This document shows positions 36,801-50,692 of a stretch of 64,000 nt of DNA, piece after piece (position 1 is the stretch's first letter; every line of letters starts with the position of its first letter). The translations under genes and the position numbers were made by a program. The stretch is from the NCBI GenBank assembly GCA_009760855.2, contig WPIO01000006.1:13078501-13142500 (forward strand), read 5' to 3'. This stretch comes from Cristatella mucedo. Taxonomy: Eukaryota; Bryozoa; Phylactolaemata; Cristatellidae. The notes beneath the pieces are model-generated. The model saw only the letters and a list, made by a program, of their open reading frames with translations. It did no database searches and was not told the origin of the DNA.

Positions 36801-39800
36801 ATTCTTATAGCAACCAAAGAACTAAATTTCTTTGTCGGCACTTTACACAGGTTGTAAGGAAAGCAAAAAAATATGGTTGGTGATAGCATGCATAGTGTCA
36901 GCATGCATAAGCAAACAAAGGACAATTCATACGGACCAAGCAAATGCTGGGAGGAGCAGATGCAATTTTAGCTTCTCTTAAATCTCGTCAGGACAGAGGG
37001 CGACGTGACATCAGATGGAACTGGAAATCCAGGCTTTGGGAGCATACAAACTAAAGGCTCCCTAAAAGTTCCCCGTAGGTCCCTACAGGATTTGAGGTGG
37101 ATTAGACGTCCAGCTAAACGAACAAAGCCAGAAGAGCTAGTGACAAGATGCGCAGCCTGATCGGGGAAGTAGTTTGGATAGGTAGGTCGGAGCAAGAATA
37201 TGCAGGGACCTAATACTGAGGGCCAAAACCTTAAAGACCCTACGCTGCTTGATAGAGAGCTAGCACGGGTCGTGAGAATTGGTTTTAAATGGCAACCGAG
37301 ACTCCCACGACAGTCAAGCCTAGCAGCCCAAGTTTCGGGACAACCGTAAGCACCTTACTGCACAGGCCGAACGAGTAGTATAAGTAATAATAACAATAAT
37401 AATAATAATAACAAAAATACCGTTGCGTAGCACCCTCGGAGAACCTAATCTCTTTCTAGGCACTCTACATCTGCTGCAAAGGAAGCGTGACTATATGGTC
37501 AGCCGTAACACGTACAGTGTAAGCACACGAAGGACAAATCACAAGGACCGAGCAAGTACTGTGACGAACAGGTGCCTATCTAGCTCCTTCTTAAACGTCG
37601 TCAAGTCAAGGAATGTCGTGATGTCGGTCAGGAGTGAATTCCAGGCTATGGGAGCATAGGAAATAAATCAAGGCACGGCCTCCAAAGGATCTGAGGTTGG
37701 TTTAAGGCAAATGTAACCGATATGATAGATCTGGTGATAGCGATGGGTGATGGTGAGATGCGAGCCGGTGATTCGATGCCTAGCCTGATTGGTGAGTTGT
37801 TCTGATAGGTAGGCTACATTTTAGAGAATGAAGGGACTTGAAAGTGAATGACAAAAGTAGTGAACGACAAAAGTTAAGACGGTATGTCACAAATGGATGG
37901 GATCAACTTAGATGTGGTATCCCTCTATAAACAGGCTTGAATTCTTGCTACGATCCTTAGCTGACAGTAGAAAGACTTGAGTGTGGACCTGATGTGGTCG
38001 TCCAGAGAAAGACCACTTTGGAACTTCACCACTAGATTTTGTGCAGATGCAACAGGAGTTATGCCGACAGAGCCGAATTTGGATGATCTTTGCATAGCAC
38101 ACCAAGAGAACTTTTTTCTAGGCACTTTACATATGCTATAAAAGAAGCATGATCAAACTTTCCAATTTCTGAATCCCACTTGGTTTGCCTAAAAAAGGTA
38201 GGTTGGTTTAATGGTCATTCAATGTGAGGAAGTTTGTTGCGATCCAAGTGCTATTGTCAGCAATACGTGCAGCAAGGGAGTGAAGGAGTCTGCTGTGCTG
38301 GACAGCACAAGGGGGTTAAAAGCACTGGTACAGTTGTGTGTCGTCTGCATAGCAATAAAAGCTCAGGTTGTGCTGGACGATTATATCGGCAAAAGGACAT
38401 TATAAAGTGTTAAAAGAGGTATACATTGCTCCCCAGGTTACCTCATACTTTAATGATTCACTGGATGGCCGTTGGCATCTAAGCTCTGAAATCTATATCT
38501 GAGACAGAACCTAAATCATTGCAGTACAGCGCTAGCGATGACGAGGTAAGATGATTATCCCTCAAGAAAGCATTATTGATCAGTGGCATCAAAACGCTGT
38601 TGAGAGATCCAGCAAAAACTAGCTGAGAGACTCTGCTGCTTTCTTAAGACGTCGCTTTTCATAAGACGGTCGGTAGATACAGCAGTGCCAGCTCTCTGGA
38701 GTGATTTGCTCTAAAGCCTGACTGGCGCTTCCTTCCTACGCTTGATGCTTTGACAATAATAATGATAATAATAATAATAATGCACTTGATAAAGCACCCT
38801 CAGAGAACTTAATCTCTCTCTAGGCGCTTTACATTTGCTGCAAAGGGAAATGCAATTGAATGGTGAGTAAAATCACGCTTGATAAACAAGCAAAATGAAT
38901 AATATGGTTAGGGGTGACATACACAGGGTCAGCATGCAAATGTGGTTAGTGGCAGCATGCACAGTGTCAGCACGCATAAGCACGTGAAGGACGAATCACA
39001 GGGACCCACTAAATGCTGTCCTAAATCGGTGTGTTTTTAAGTTCTTTTTAAATGTGGTCAGGTCAAGGGATGTTCTGACACAGGTCGGGAGGGAGTTCCA
39101 GGCTTTGGGAGCATATGAACTAAATGCACGGTCTCCAAAGGATTTGAGGTTTGTACGGGGTATTTGTAGACTGTTGGATTCCGAAAAGCGGGTGGTACGA
39201 TGCTTGGCCTGATGGGGGAGTATATCTGAGAGATAGGCTGGAGCCAAAGAATTAAGTGACCTAAAAGTGAAGGACAAAACCTTAAAGTCAATCCGTTGCT
39301 TGACTGGTAGCCAGTGCAGGTCGGCGAGAAGTGGAGTAATGTGGCAACTGCGACGCTCACGACAGACAAGCCTAGCTGCGGAGTTTTGCACCTGCTGCAA
39401 TCGCCTGATCGCCTGACAAATGGGTTTCATGGGTCTGCCACGACTCATTCAAGTACCTTTGATTAGAATGGTAACAAGGAGACTAGATTATGGTCAGTGC
39501 TAGCTTTGCAAGGCACGAGTGAGGGTGGGACTGAATAGTCGCAGGTACTTGCTTACCTGGTAGAAGGAGTCGCCAGCTGCTACCCTCATGCCACCGTACT
39601 GCTGAATGAAACACTGCTTTTTCTGCGAGAAGACCTCCTCGGCCTCAGCCTGCCACCACGACATCAAGTTACCTTCAGAATCGTACTTCCGGCCTGAAAG
39701 ATGACATTACGGCCGGCAAAATCAAGTGCATGCAACGAATTTCTGCAGACTGTTGACACAGGCTTGCTCACACAGGCAGCTCATCTTAATACGGAGGTCA

Positions 39801-42800
39801 AGATGGACCTATAAAGGAGTTTAGCTGATTCCACAGCCTCGTGCATGTAAATAGCCATAGAAGACCTTCAGCATCAATCACCACCTTTTGCAGCGGGAAA
39901 TAAAGGATCGCCTGCTGCAGGACTCGAACCCACGACCTGGCTCGCGAAGAGCGAGCACCTTAGCCCAGGGCTAAGACCCAGGGGCATAGGCTACACGTAT
40001 GGCCGCTGGCCTGACCCACGGCCGAGAGCATCCTGCTTCGCGAAGGGCTCGAAGCTGCCAAGGCTCTTCTGATGCTATAGGAGATTGGGCAGCTATAGTA
40101 GCCGGCTTTTGCTTTCTTACTTTAGCACGCAGACAGCAGATAAGTCAGATCCACAAATCGGCACTGACACCACGCCAATGACGACACCGAGAGGGGCGTG
40201 AATAGGGGAGGCAAAAGCGTACCATGCAGGGGCCACCGCAGAGCACTCAATAAATGCTAAAACGCTCACAATCAACAAACTAGGCGCCGGCCTACAAATC
40301 ACGTGCTCAGACAGTCGCTCTCAAGCTAAGAGTTACTTGGGCAGCCATCATTCACAGTGGTCGCACAGCAAAAAGCTCTCCTCAAAGGCTTACAGAGGAG
40401 CCATTCGAAAAAAAATGCCCAATGTTATCGTCCCTCAATCGACAAAGTCTGAGTTCAGGGGTAAGGCAATTGCACTCTGTGGTTCCAGATCGCATGCTTG
40501 CTCAAGTCAAGCAGTAGGCAGCGATTCCTCGATGCCCCTCTCTGCAGGCTAAAGCAGCTAGGCTCCACTGCTGCCACATAATCAAGACTGTTGCAGAAGC
40601 TGTGCGTCGCTGTGTGAATGAGAGGACCCGAGATCACTTAAAGGCTGCCTGCAGTCCCCTTCCTACATCATCTGTCCTCTCCTCAACCCCAGGAGGCACT
40701 CACTGATGTTGATAAAAGACTTTATCTAATCTGGTTTTATTGTTAGTAGTTCTACGGGAAGAAAGTTGCTCTTCTTCATGACTGCAAAGCTACTTCAGCA
40801 GTAGAGCAAGCTTTCTTTAGAGACCGAGCCCATAAGAATCCTTTCAGATGGAAGATGCCTAATGATGAGGATAATGATGATGATAAAGGCGATAATAATA
40901 GTAATGCATTTGTAAAATACCCTGAGAGAACTTAATCTTCTTCGGGGCACTTTCGGACATAGCATTACACATCGTCGGGGAACTCACAATAAACCGTGCT
41001 ACAGCATTCACACCTATCAGTCACAAAGACGTGCACAAGTTTTGGCCACATCGGCAAAATAATAGAGGTCTCTGGTTTGTCATATGCCTTGTGGCCAGAG
41101 GGCAAGAGCTCAAGCACATGCATGCTTGAAGACTGAGGAAGCGTGTGAATACTGCACACACAGACCCAAGTTTACTGGGTGGCGAGGAAGGTTCTTTATG
41201 AATTTGTGGAGCTACAGACGGAGATATACATTACATTACAAGGTCACAACCAGAAGTGCCTCTTATCTTAGCTCCAAGCCTGAAGAAGAGATTTTGCACA
41301 CAAGGTACAGGTCAGCTAGTTAGGCATACAAGTTACCAGCAGGCATCCGGAACCAGTTGTCCACTAAGTGCGCACATCCAATATTGCTCCTATGGCAGCT
41401 GCAGAGCAGCTCCAGCTGGAATCGTAGGCGTCATGCAGAATGACCAACCCATGTAGAGCTACCCAGACGAAGAAAGACAGCAGGCCAGAGATGGAACCGC
41501 GAGGCACAACACCACAAGCAAGCATCTCTGGTATTAAAAAAGGGTTAGTTCTCGTGGCCTTATTGACAGAGGAGAACTTTTCGTACCCATCCTAAGGCTT
41601 AGTGACCAAATTTATTTTTTTTTACCACATTTCAGATTACTGTCTTGGCCAAAGTGCCGAGTCGGTACTGAAAAACGCCTGATTAGTTAATGTAGATTTA
41701 CAGACAAAAAATTCTACAATCAACAAGTTGGAACCTGAGCAATTACGATCTAGAATCTGACACATGCCACTAAGTCACCATGGTAGAGGGGATCATTTTT
41801 GGAGCTACCACAAACAGCACAACAAAACCTTCCCTTTAAAAGCCCTCAAAAACGTCAAGCAACAAAAGGCTATTACTTGCACTCGAAGGGTATCAAAATA
41901 GTCAGACCAGAAAGATTTCGACTCAGTCTGAGCAAGATTATGCAAGTGATCAAGCGTGTGGTGGTAAATCAACTGCTTGGCAACCATTTTGTCAAGAACC
42001 GTGGATTTTCAAAGCTAGGATGGGCAATTGGTGGACAGCAAAGTTGCATAAATACCCAGCTAATCATAGTTCCAAAAAGAAATGTGCCTGGCATCTTAAG
42101 AGAACCTAATCTCTTTCTAGACCCTTGACATAGTTAGAAAAAGAAGCATGTCAATTAGTTAATGATAGCACGTATGATTTCAGCATGCATAGTCCCATAA
42201 GCTCGGACCCAGCAAATGCTGTGATGAGCCGGTGCATTTTAGCTTCGTTTTAAATGTCGTCGATTCAGGTAATGTCATGGTATCAGTCGGTAGCCAATTC
42301 CCACCTTGAGAGCATTATAACTGAAGGCACTGCCTCCAGAAGATTTGAGGTTGGTTAGAGGCATGGCTACACAATTAAGTCAAAAGAACAAATAGCACGA
42401 TACAAAGCTTGATGATGAAGCATTTTAGATAAGCAGGCTGACAAAAGAGAATTAAGGGACCTACAATAAAGAGATGAAGAACCTTGAAGTCAATGCACAG
42501 CTTGATTGGGAGCCAGTGCATGCTGGGGAGAAGTGGCTTAATATTGCAGTTTCGATGTTCATGACAGACAAGTCAGGCTGCACAATTCCCCCCCCCCATT
42601 GTACGAGTCTTATTCATACATGTAAATAGTCGCCGAGTAGTGCACGGCAAAAGTCTAGAAGGACGTCACAAATGCATGGACTAACTTGGATGTGGTATCC
42701 TTGTCTAAGCAGGCCCAAATTTTTGCCATGTTAAACAACTGAAAGTAGGCCGACTTGGCTGTGGAGCAGATGTATGGTCACCTAGTGAAACGATTTTTTG

Positions 42801-45800
42801 GACCAGCACACTCAAATTCCTTGCAGAGGCTATGGAAGATAAATAAAAACATTTCATTTGTATATCGCCCTAAGAGAACCGAATCTCTATTCAGATGCTT
42901 CACATATGCCACAGGGCTCGACCCCACAACCTCGGTGATAAAATACATTCACCTTGACCTTGGTCGAGGCAAGCACTCTAACCACTGGGGCCAAACCAGC
43001 TCTTCCGGCTGTACCAGTGGTGAGGGCCAAGCTTTCTATTTCCGATTAGCACTAGGTTTGCCATTACTAGTGAGTTGATTTTACCCTTATCTGATTTGAG
43101 AAAGTGTGCAGTCATCTAAATGCAAATGTCAGCAATAAATGCAGAAAGCAGGCATAGAGATTTTGATGTGTTGGAAGGTAGAGATAGATGAAGTACAGGT
43201 ACGGTTATGATCGGTTTAAAAAGGTGTTCTCACAACGAGCTTAAAAAAGCAAAGATTGAACATGATAGAAACAAAACTCTTTTCATATGACCTGCAAAGG
43301 ATGTGAGTAAAGATAAAAAAAAGACAGGACATCTTAATCTAGTCAAGTAAGCCGGATAATTTCTGGCCTACTCCATCCAGATGTGAAGCAGCACGGTGAA
43401 TGGCCTACATCCATTGCACTGCTTGACCGTCTCAGTGCTCAGTTCATGCATCTAGTGGTGGCCATGTCTTTGCAACTTAGGCAGAGCTCCATTGGTCCAA
43501 ATAATTCCATCGCGACCTTATTGCTAGTTGAAAGAGGATAAAGTTACGGCTTTGTTTGCTTACCATCATCATCGAATCCATGCGTGATCTCATGACCAAC
43601 GACATAGCCCATGGCTGCATAGTTGATATAAGCTGGATTGTTGTATCCGTAAAATGCTCCTTGCAGAACTGCTGCCATTATGTCTACAAAGCAATGTCGG
43701 CATAGCACAAGAGCTAGCCAAATATGCAGCATGCAGCACTGTATTCCCTGCTGCACTCGGAATAAAAGCTGCTAAGATTAAGACTCAACTGGAGCTAAAT
43801 AAATCAGTAGGTTGAATCTTATTTAGCACTTTGAGGAAGAAACATTAGGCTTGTATATAGCATTTGGCAGTGCACTTTGCCCGACAGAGAGAAGAGATGT
43901 TTGTAATTGCTGAGGTCATGCGCATGGCCGTGGCCACCTTAACGAAAGCAATCTTCCACAGATCTAAAAAAATAGCAGAATCGGAACATTTTGCATGATA
44001 GGCTAGTCTCACTGAGTCGGGGGTTTTTTCACTCACCAGATGCCGTGTGGGAGTACTTTCACTAGAACGAGTAAGTAATTTGGTCAAACCTGGTCGGTCT
44101 AAGCACCACCTACTTACACGTGCTATCTGCCCAAAACACCACCCCCTCTTCCGGTATTCGGCCACAATATGCTTGTTTACTAGTGCTACCAGCGCCAGCA
44201 CCACACCCACCTCTGTTGCCAATCCAGAATTAAGCTGTCTATAAGAGTCGTGTTCGGCTTTTGGCTTACCCACTGTCTGGTAAGCCAATCGACCTGCCTG
44301 CTGAAAAATTAGGAATAATCCGGCAAACTTAGGTTATTGTGTAATCAAGAAATGCAATGCATGTACCTCTGATCTCATTCAGTTGCATCTGTCTCAGCAG
44401 TTGCAGCTTAGACGCTAAATGCTGTAGAGGACAGACCGCCAAGAAGCTTAGAAAGAGGTAATGATGACTACAGCCCAAATAAATGGTTAGCCACAGTTCT
44501 TGGAAGTTTCTAGGATCCGTGATACTAAGATCAGAGAATATTCAAAAGGCCATTTCGGTCAGGAGCAAGCTAGCAGCTTGAAGCTGTTTGTGAATGTTCA
44601 TTAGTTTAACTTAGCGAGGTGCAAAGAGCTCAACCTGAGAGCTACACGCTAGAAGCGCAATGGCAAATGGCCAGCCAAAGACTATGGATCCCCCTGATCT
44701 TAGCCCAGGGGTAAGGTGTTCGCGACCTTGATCGTGGGTTCGAATCCTGTAGTAAGTGATCCTTTACTGGCCACTGCAAGTGGTGATGACATAGCTCTTC
44801 TGTGTATTCGTTCTTATATTAATAAGGCTGTTCAATCAGCTAGTCTTTTATATTTTTAATTTGATGACGGATTGCTGCTGGTAAAGATAAGACTGCAGAT
44901 GATTACTCAATTATGGTAAAAACGACTGTAGACACCAAGTCGAGAAAAAAAAGATAAGTGGAACTAATTAACCTGTTGCATGTATGTTTGTTCCATAATC
45001 CTAAATAGATACAAGGCTTACTTGCCTCCTTGTGTGCTTCCACTCAGCAATGCCCCTTTTCTATTTTCTTCCTCAGTCGGAGAATAATAATAATAATATT
45101 AATAATAATACACTTGATAAACCGCCCTCAGAGAGCTCAATCTCTTTCTAGGCGCTTTACATTTGCTAAATGCTGAAATAGGTCGACTCGCACAAGTGGT
45201 TCACTAACTGCACACAGTAGATGATACTGCGCATGCTGCAACTAAAGGTAAAGTATTTGCTTTTAGACCCTGTGCATATCACCTCTAACCATGTTACGCT
45301 TGTTGACATTGAGCATGCTACCACTAACTATTCAATAATGCATCATGAGGGCACTATACAAATGTATTGTTATTATTATAGATGGAGATATCATCCTGTG
45401 TGTACAATTACGTGCTATTGGTATACAAGTACAATTCTAAGCCGTTCTCTTGTCTATGCACATCGACAGGATTCGCATGTTTTTGCTGATGGTAAGCCAA
45501 TCAAGGTGGTAGCATGCACGATGTATTACAAATATTATTACCTCCGCAAATCTATAAGTTAAATTGGGATGCTGTAGGCAAGAAGTTCGTAGAGCGCTGA
45601 AACATTTGTACCTGAATCGTCACACTACTCGTGGATTTTTCGGGCATTAGCACTGCATAGAACAAAATATAATAAATATACCTTATATGTACAGGTGGGT
45701 ATACGCGCTCTCCATCCACTAAGTTATTGTGCAGCTCAGTGGCCTTGACCCTACTAATATAGCTTCTCGGCATCTCTAAGTGCACAGCAGCTATCTGATA

Positions 45801-48253
45801 AGCACAAAAAAAAGACGGCAACCCGAGGTCAGAATATTTATTTCTCAGGGAAAACGTAGTTTTGCAATCTCTCAAAATTGTCCTAATAATGATGCCCCAC
45901 ACCCACCTTGTCGTCGGAATAGAATCTGCCACCTTTTCATTCTTTTTTAGCAGCTGTTCAATGCAAGATGTATGCTGATCGTTTCGGTCGCCCGCCAGAT
46001 TCTGGTGCAGGGGCCAAACACAAGCCAAGCTGTTACCTGCTCAAAGCCTGGTAACACCGGAGGGGCGGCCAACGGGGGGGGGGGGGGGGAGGCTACTGGG
46101 AGCTGCAGGGCAAGCGTAGCATGTTATTGTTGGCCAAGCAAGTTGATTTCAAAGCCAGTGCACTCTGCTTTGGGGTAGTTGCATTTGGCAGCCAGATAAC
46201 GACCTAAGCACACGGCCAGGTCAGTGAAGCCAACTTCTGGACGAGTCATTGTTTAGTGCTGACGAAGCTGTCTGGCCAGTGGCCTGATTTGAATCTCGTT
46301 TAACGACTTAAAGAGCGATGTCGACATGGGACTGCTGCGGTGGGGTGCTGCGTTCAGCCTACACGAGCAGCCGACCTTTTAAGTAAAACCCAGGCTCTGT
46401 GGAAATGCGCTGCAGCAGCCGAAGCAGAAGCGACAGAGCTGAAACCGGGACTATGCGCCCGGCAAGCAGCACAATGGCAAGGGGATCCAGCCTATCTTTC
46501 AGAGATACTACCCCATCAGGCAAAGCATCGTACCACTCGCTTTTCGGAATCCAACAGTCTAGAAATACCTCGTACAAACCTTAAATCCTTTGGAGACCGT
46601 GCATTTAGCTCGTATGCTCCCACAGCCTGGAACTCCCTCCCGACCTGCATCAGAACATCCCCTGACCTGACCACATTTAAAAGAAACTTAAAAACATACC
46701 TATTTAGGACAGCATTTAGTGGGTCCTTGTGATTCGTCCTCGATGTGCTTATGCGTGCTGACACTGTTCATGCTGCCACTAACCACATTTGCATGCTGAC
46801 CCAGTGCATGTAACCCCTAACCATGTTATTCATTTTGTTTGTTTTTCAAGCATGATTTTACTTACTATTCTATTGCGTATCACTTTGCAGCAAATGTAAA
46901 GCGCCTAGAAAGAGATTAAGTTCTCTGAGGGCGCTTTATCAAGTGCAATATTATTATTATTATTATTAAAGAGTCGAAGCACCACGTGGGACGACGTCAC
47001 ACGAACTGCTTAAAATGCAATCAGCATGTGTACTTGTTTTTAATATTCCTCACCTCGGTTCGAAAAAAGGCTGTAATAAAACAAACTGTAGTACGCCTGA
47101 AATTGCAGAAACTCCCCATTATTTCTCAAACGGATTCACAGCCACAGCAGCTGCGACCGACCATATTGCTAGGACTTTTTTGTACGCTGAGTGTACATGG
47201 AGAAAATTAAATGTCCATATTCTGAAGGCAATCGTGCCACAGCTGGCTTCGACGGTCACAAGAGCAGCACTCAAGGACGACATTACATAACCTACTTTCT
47301 TTTTAGCACAATGACACCTCCCTTGGGATGATGGTGATAGTCACAGAGTCAGATTAGCTGCAGGCTGAGCCGATACTTTTCATTAATCACGATGAGCGGC
47401 TCGACGACCGATTAATTTAACAAGAATCTACTGGGAATTCTGAGAATATTGCCTGTCTGTAATGATAATTATTTCCTCATTCACAGCCTAGCCGAAACAA
47501 AAGTACTCTATGAGACCATTTTGGCACCCAACAATTCAGTTATTTTCAGTAAATCGGGCATAGATCGAAGAAGCGCGTCTGCTGTCGGCTCTTTCAGGTT
47601 GAAAGACACGGAACTGAATGAATAACGTCCTTTCAGCTAGCATCCGGTTATTTTTTCTCACCATCAAGATTTGGCCTTCCCTGAGAGCATCCTTTCTGCA
47701 GGCCCCGGGCAATTTGGCACACGTGCTGGCAAGTGCCGCTATCCATGGTTGCAGCCAGTATTAAGCCAAAGAAGGGTTACAATGTGATCTGGCTCGAAGC
47801 AGCCAATCATAGAAAGGTTGAGGGAGCGTCTCGGCAGGCGGCAGAGCCGATAGCCGAGGCACTCACTCCTTCAGGTCGGTCCAAGGGGGCAGGGGCCCCA
47901 GGCCAGGGCTGGTCACCCTTGACCTGTTTTCTTAAGCCAAGCCCATAAAACCGTCATGTCACCCACCACCAAGGGGTGCTCCCGACGACCGCCCAGCCAC
48001 AGCTAGACTTTGACGAAGTCTGATATCTAAAAATACTCCGGCTACTACATCTGGCTCGCAGGAAGCTTAGCTAGACCGACGTGCACCTGCACACAGCTCC
48101 TGAACGTTACAGCGTACTGGAGAGGAAGAGATGGTCAAAGGCAGGCGATATTGCAGGGCATAACGCAGCAGGCACGACACGGCTACTGACCGAGAACGAG
48201 CAACCTGCGTACTTCAGCGGATTGCATGCAGCAGGCAGCGCAAGGTCGGTGGC

Positions 48254-48328
<75 letters not shown>

Positions 48329-50625
48329 CACGTCACTGTGCGCATGCTCGCAGCTCCCGGGCGAATAAGCTACTGACTCGACTGAATGTTTTGATAAAAG
48401 AGAGCAATCTTAAAAATTACGACCGGGCCAGCAGCAGCAGAAAGAGTAGTATTGGGGCCGTCAAGAAAGTGAGCTAACAGAAAATAAGCCTATCTTCACC
48501 GTAGCTACTGTGGCCGAGCTAATCAGAGTGAGGCCGCCGGCAGTCGAGCGCCCTTGAGCACGACTGCCTGGGCGCTGGGCTGCTGACGCGAGTGAAGCGG
48601 TGGCTAGAGCTAAATCGGTCAGACTATGACTGACAATCATTATTTGTGGTTCCTGAATTGTAACGGCGACTATACGATAACCTACGACCGAGACCTCGTA
48701 AAAGTCAATGCCACGAGAGAGGCAGCAGTTTCGATTATGGACTTGGCATTGGCATTTGAGCCGACTTTAGCCGATCTAGGCCACGGAGCCATCGGTGTAC
48801 GCCGTGGCCACTGTTGAACGCCTGTAACCCTCCGATTCTGTCAAATGAACTTGTCTAAATTGTAATAGTGACCTCGGTTTCTTAAGGTACGAGCGTTATT
48901 CGTTGCTCTCGTGTTCCTGCTACTGTCGGCGCACCTTCGTGCATTGGTGCAGTACCTACAAGTCGCTAGCCGTGCTGCAAGCTCCGGGTATCGCCAGCAT
49001 TTGTCACGCGCCTGCTGAGACTAGCCTCGTTGGGAGCGCTGCGTTTGCGGCTAGTTCTATCCGGACGTGAAAGCTACTCACTACGTTTATAACACTGGCA
49101 TGCAGCACCCACGGCGCTTTCACTGGCGCTGGCGCGTTTTAGCTACGAACACTGTTACTTACAAAAAGAGTTTCGCATGTCGTAGAACGCATTCACGACG
49201 AATGGAGATGCCATCGTCCTGAAAAAGATGCGTTTAAAGTAGGTCGGCTACAGCCCGGTCGGCTCGGCACTGTTGCAGCGGTAACACTACCGAGCTTTGC
49301 AGCTGGTGGCGCCACCTGATCTCGCTCCTGCGCCTGCATGCGCTCACTCGTGCATGTCCTCCCTGTGCGAGCTGGTCTTGACTAGACTGGCGAGCACTCT
49401 GTCTGTCGTCAGGTTGAACAGCGTGCTCAGGTAGCTTCTGTCTTTGTGCAGAACAATCTGCAAGCAAATTCGATCCGGTGTGAACAAACTGCCCCCCCCC
49501 CGAAAAGATCAATTCATCGTTGGCTAGTCACTATGGCGGTTCGATGCGACCGTTTGGCAGATGATTATGATACAGGGGAATATTTCAGTGAGCTGAGCCC
49601 TGCGGAAGCAGAAATACTACCAAGCTTTCGATGCAAGCACAGAACAAACCCGGTCGTCGGGTACTGCATTAGCTGCATGGCTGAGCTACCGAGTTCGTAC
49701 ATTATGCTGCACATCTGGCGGGCCTCACAAATGCAGCTGCTGCTTCGGTTACTTGGCATGCTCTATGCCCACTCACCAGGCTGCTTTTAGCATCGACGTA
49801 AGTCTGGTTCATTGTAAGCTTATCGAACGCCACGTAATCTTTCATGACCTTCAACTTGAGCAGAGCCCGGCTCTTCGTATCCTTATCCATCCAATCCAGT
49901 TCTGAGATGCCTTGCTCAAAGGCCTGTTTGATGTTCGCTATCATTTGGTTCACCTGCAAGAAGTGCGCAAAAGCACCACGTGACAGTGCAGCACACAGCG
50001 GTGCCGTTTTTGGCTAATCATCAGTGTGCCACTGCACTTGCTTGAAAGATGTACACATTGACAAAATGGTAACAGCTAAAGATTGAAGGTCACGGCATTT
50101 GATGAAGACTGCTCGTAAATAGTTGAAAGAGGCAACTAAACAGTAAATAGTTGAAATAGCAAGCAAGATCTGCACTGCGATTTAGTGCTGAAAACGTATA
50201 CCCTGTGCTTAGTAAACTGTAGTGAATAGTCACGAGGTAGGACGACAGGGATAAAGCAAGTGCATTGATTCGAATTGTAGGCTGCCAGCTTTCCAGTCAC
50301 CAAGTACACCATGGTCACTGTGAGCTTGGTGATACATGCTGTATAGCACGATGACTTCAACTTATGAAAATCCTCCACTTTTTCTAGAGTATCTTGAGTG
50401 CTTAATTTCCCTACCTGCCACCTTACAAAGTGGTTGGTTGAAGCAATGCTGGAGCAATGTTGCACGACAAGGCAACACGTTTTAGATCAAAGGCAAAGGG
50501 CTAGCCCTGCACCGGAATGGGACAGCAGTTAGATGCTTGCCTTTGGCTAGCCAGGCCCAAGTTAAACTCACAAAACCAAGCAAGAGAGGGAGTGTGAGAG
50601 AGAGGGAGCCTGAGAGAGAGGGAGG

Positions 50626-50692
<67 letters not shown>

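Larger units (their letters stand above)
43201..45084. other. M13 peptidase intron and exon flanks
   Basis: Apart from the seventh visible exon and a SINE-B at 44695-44870, no recognised feature. Confidence 0.4.
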
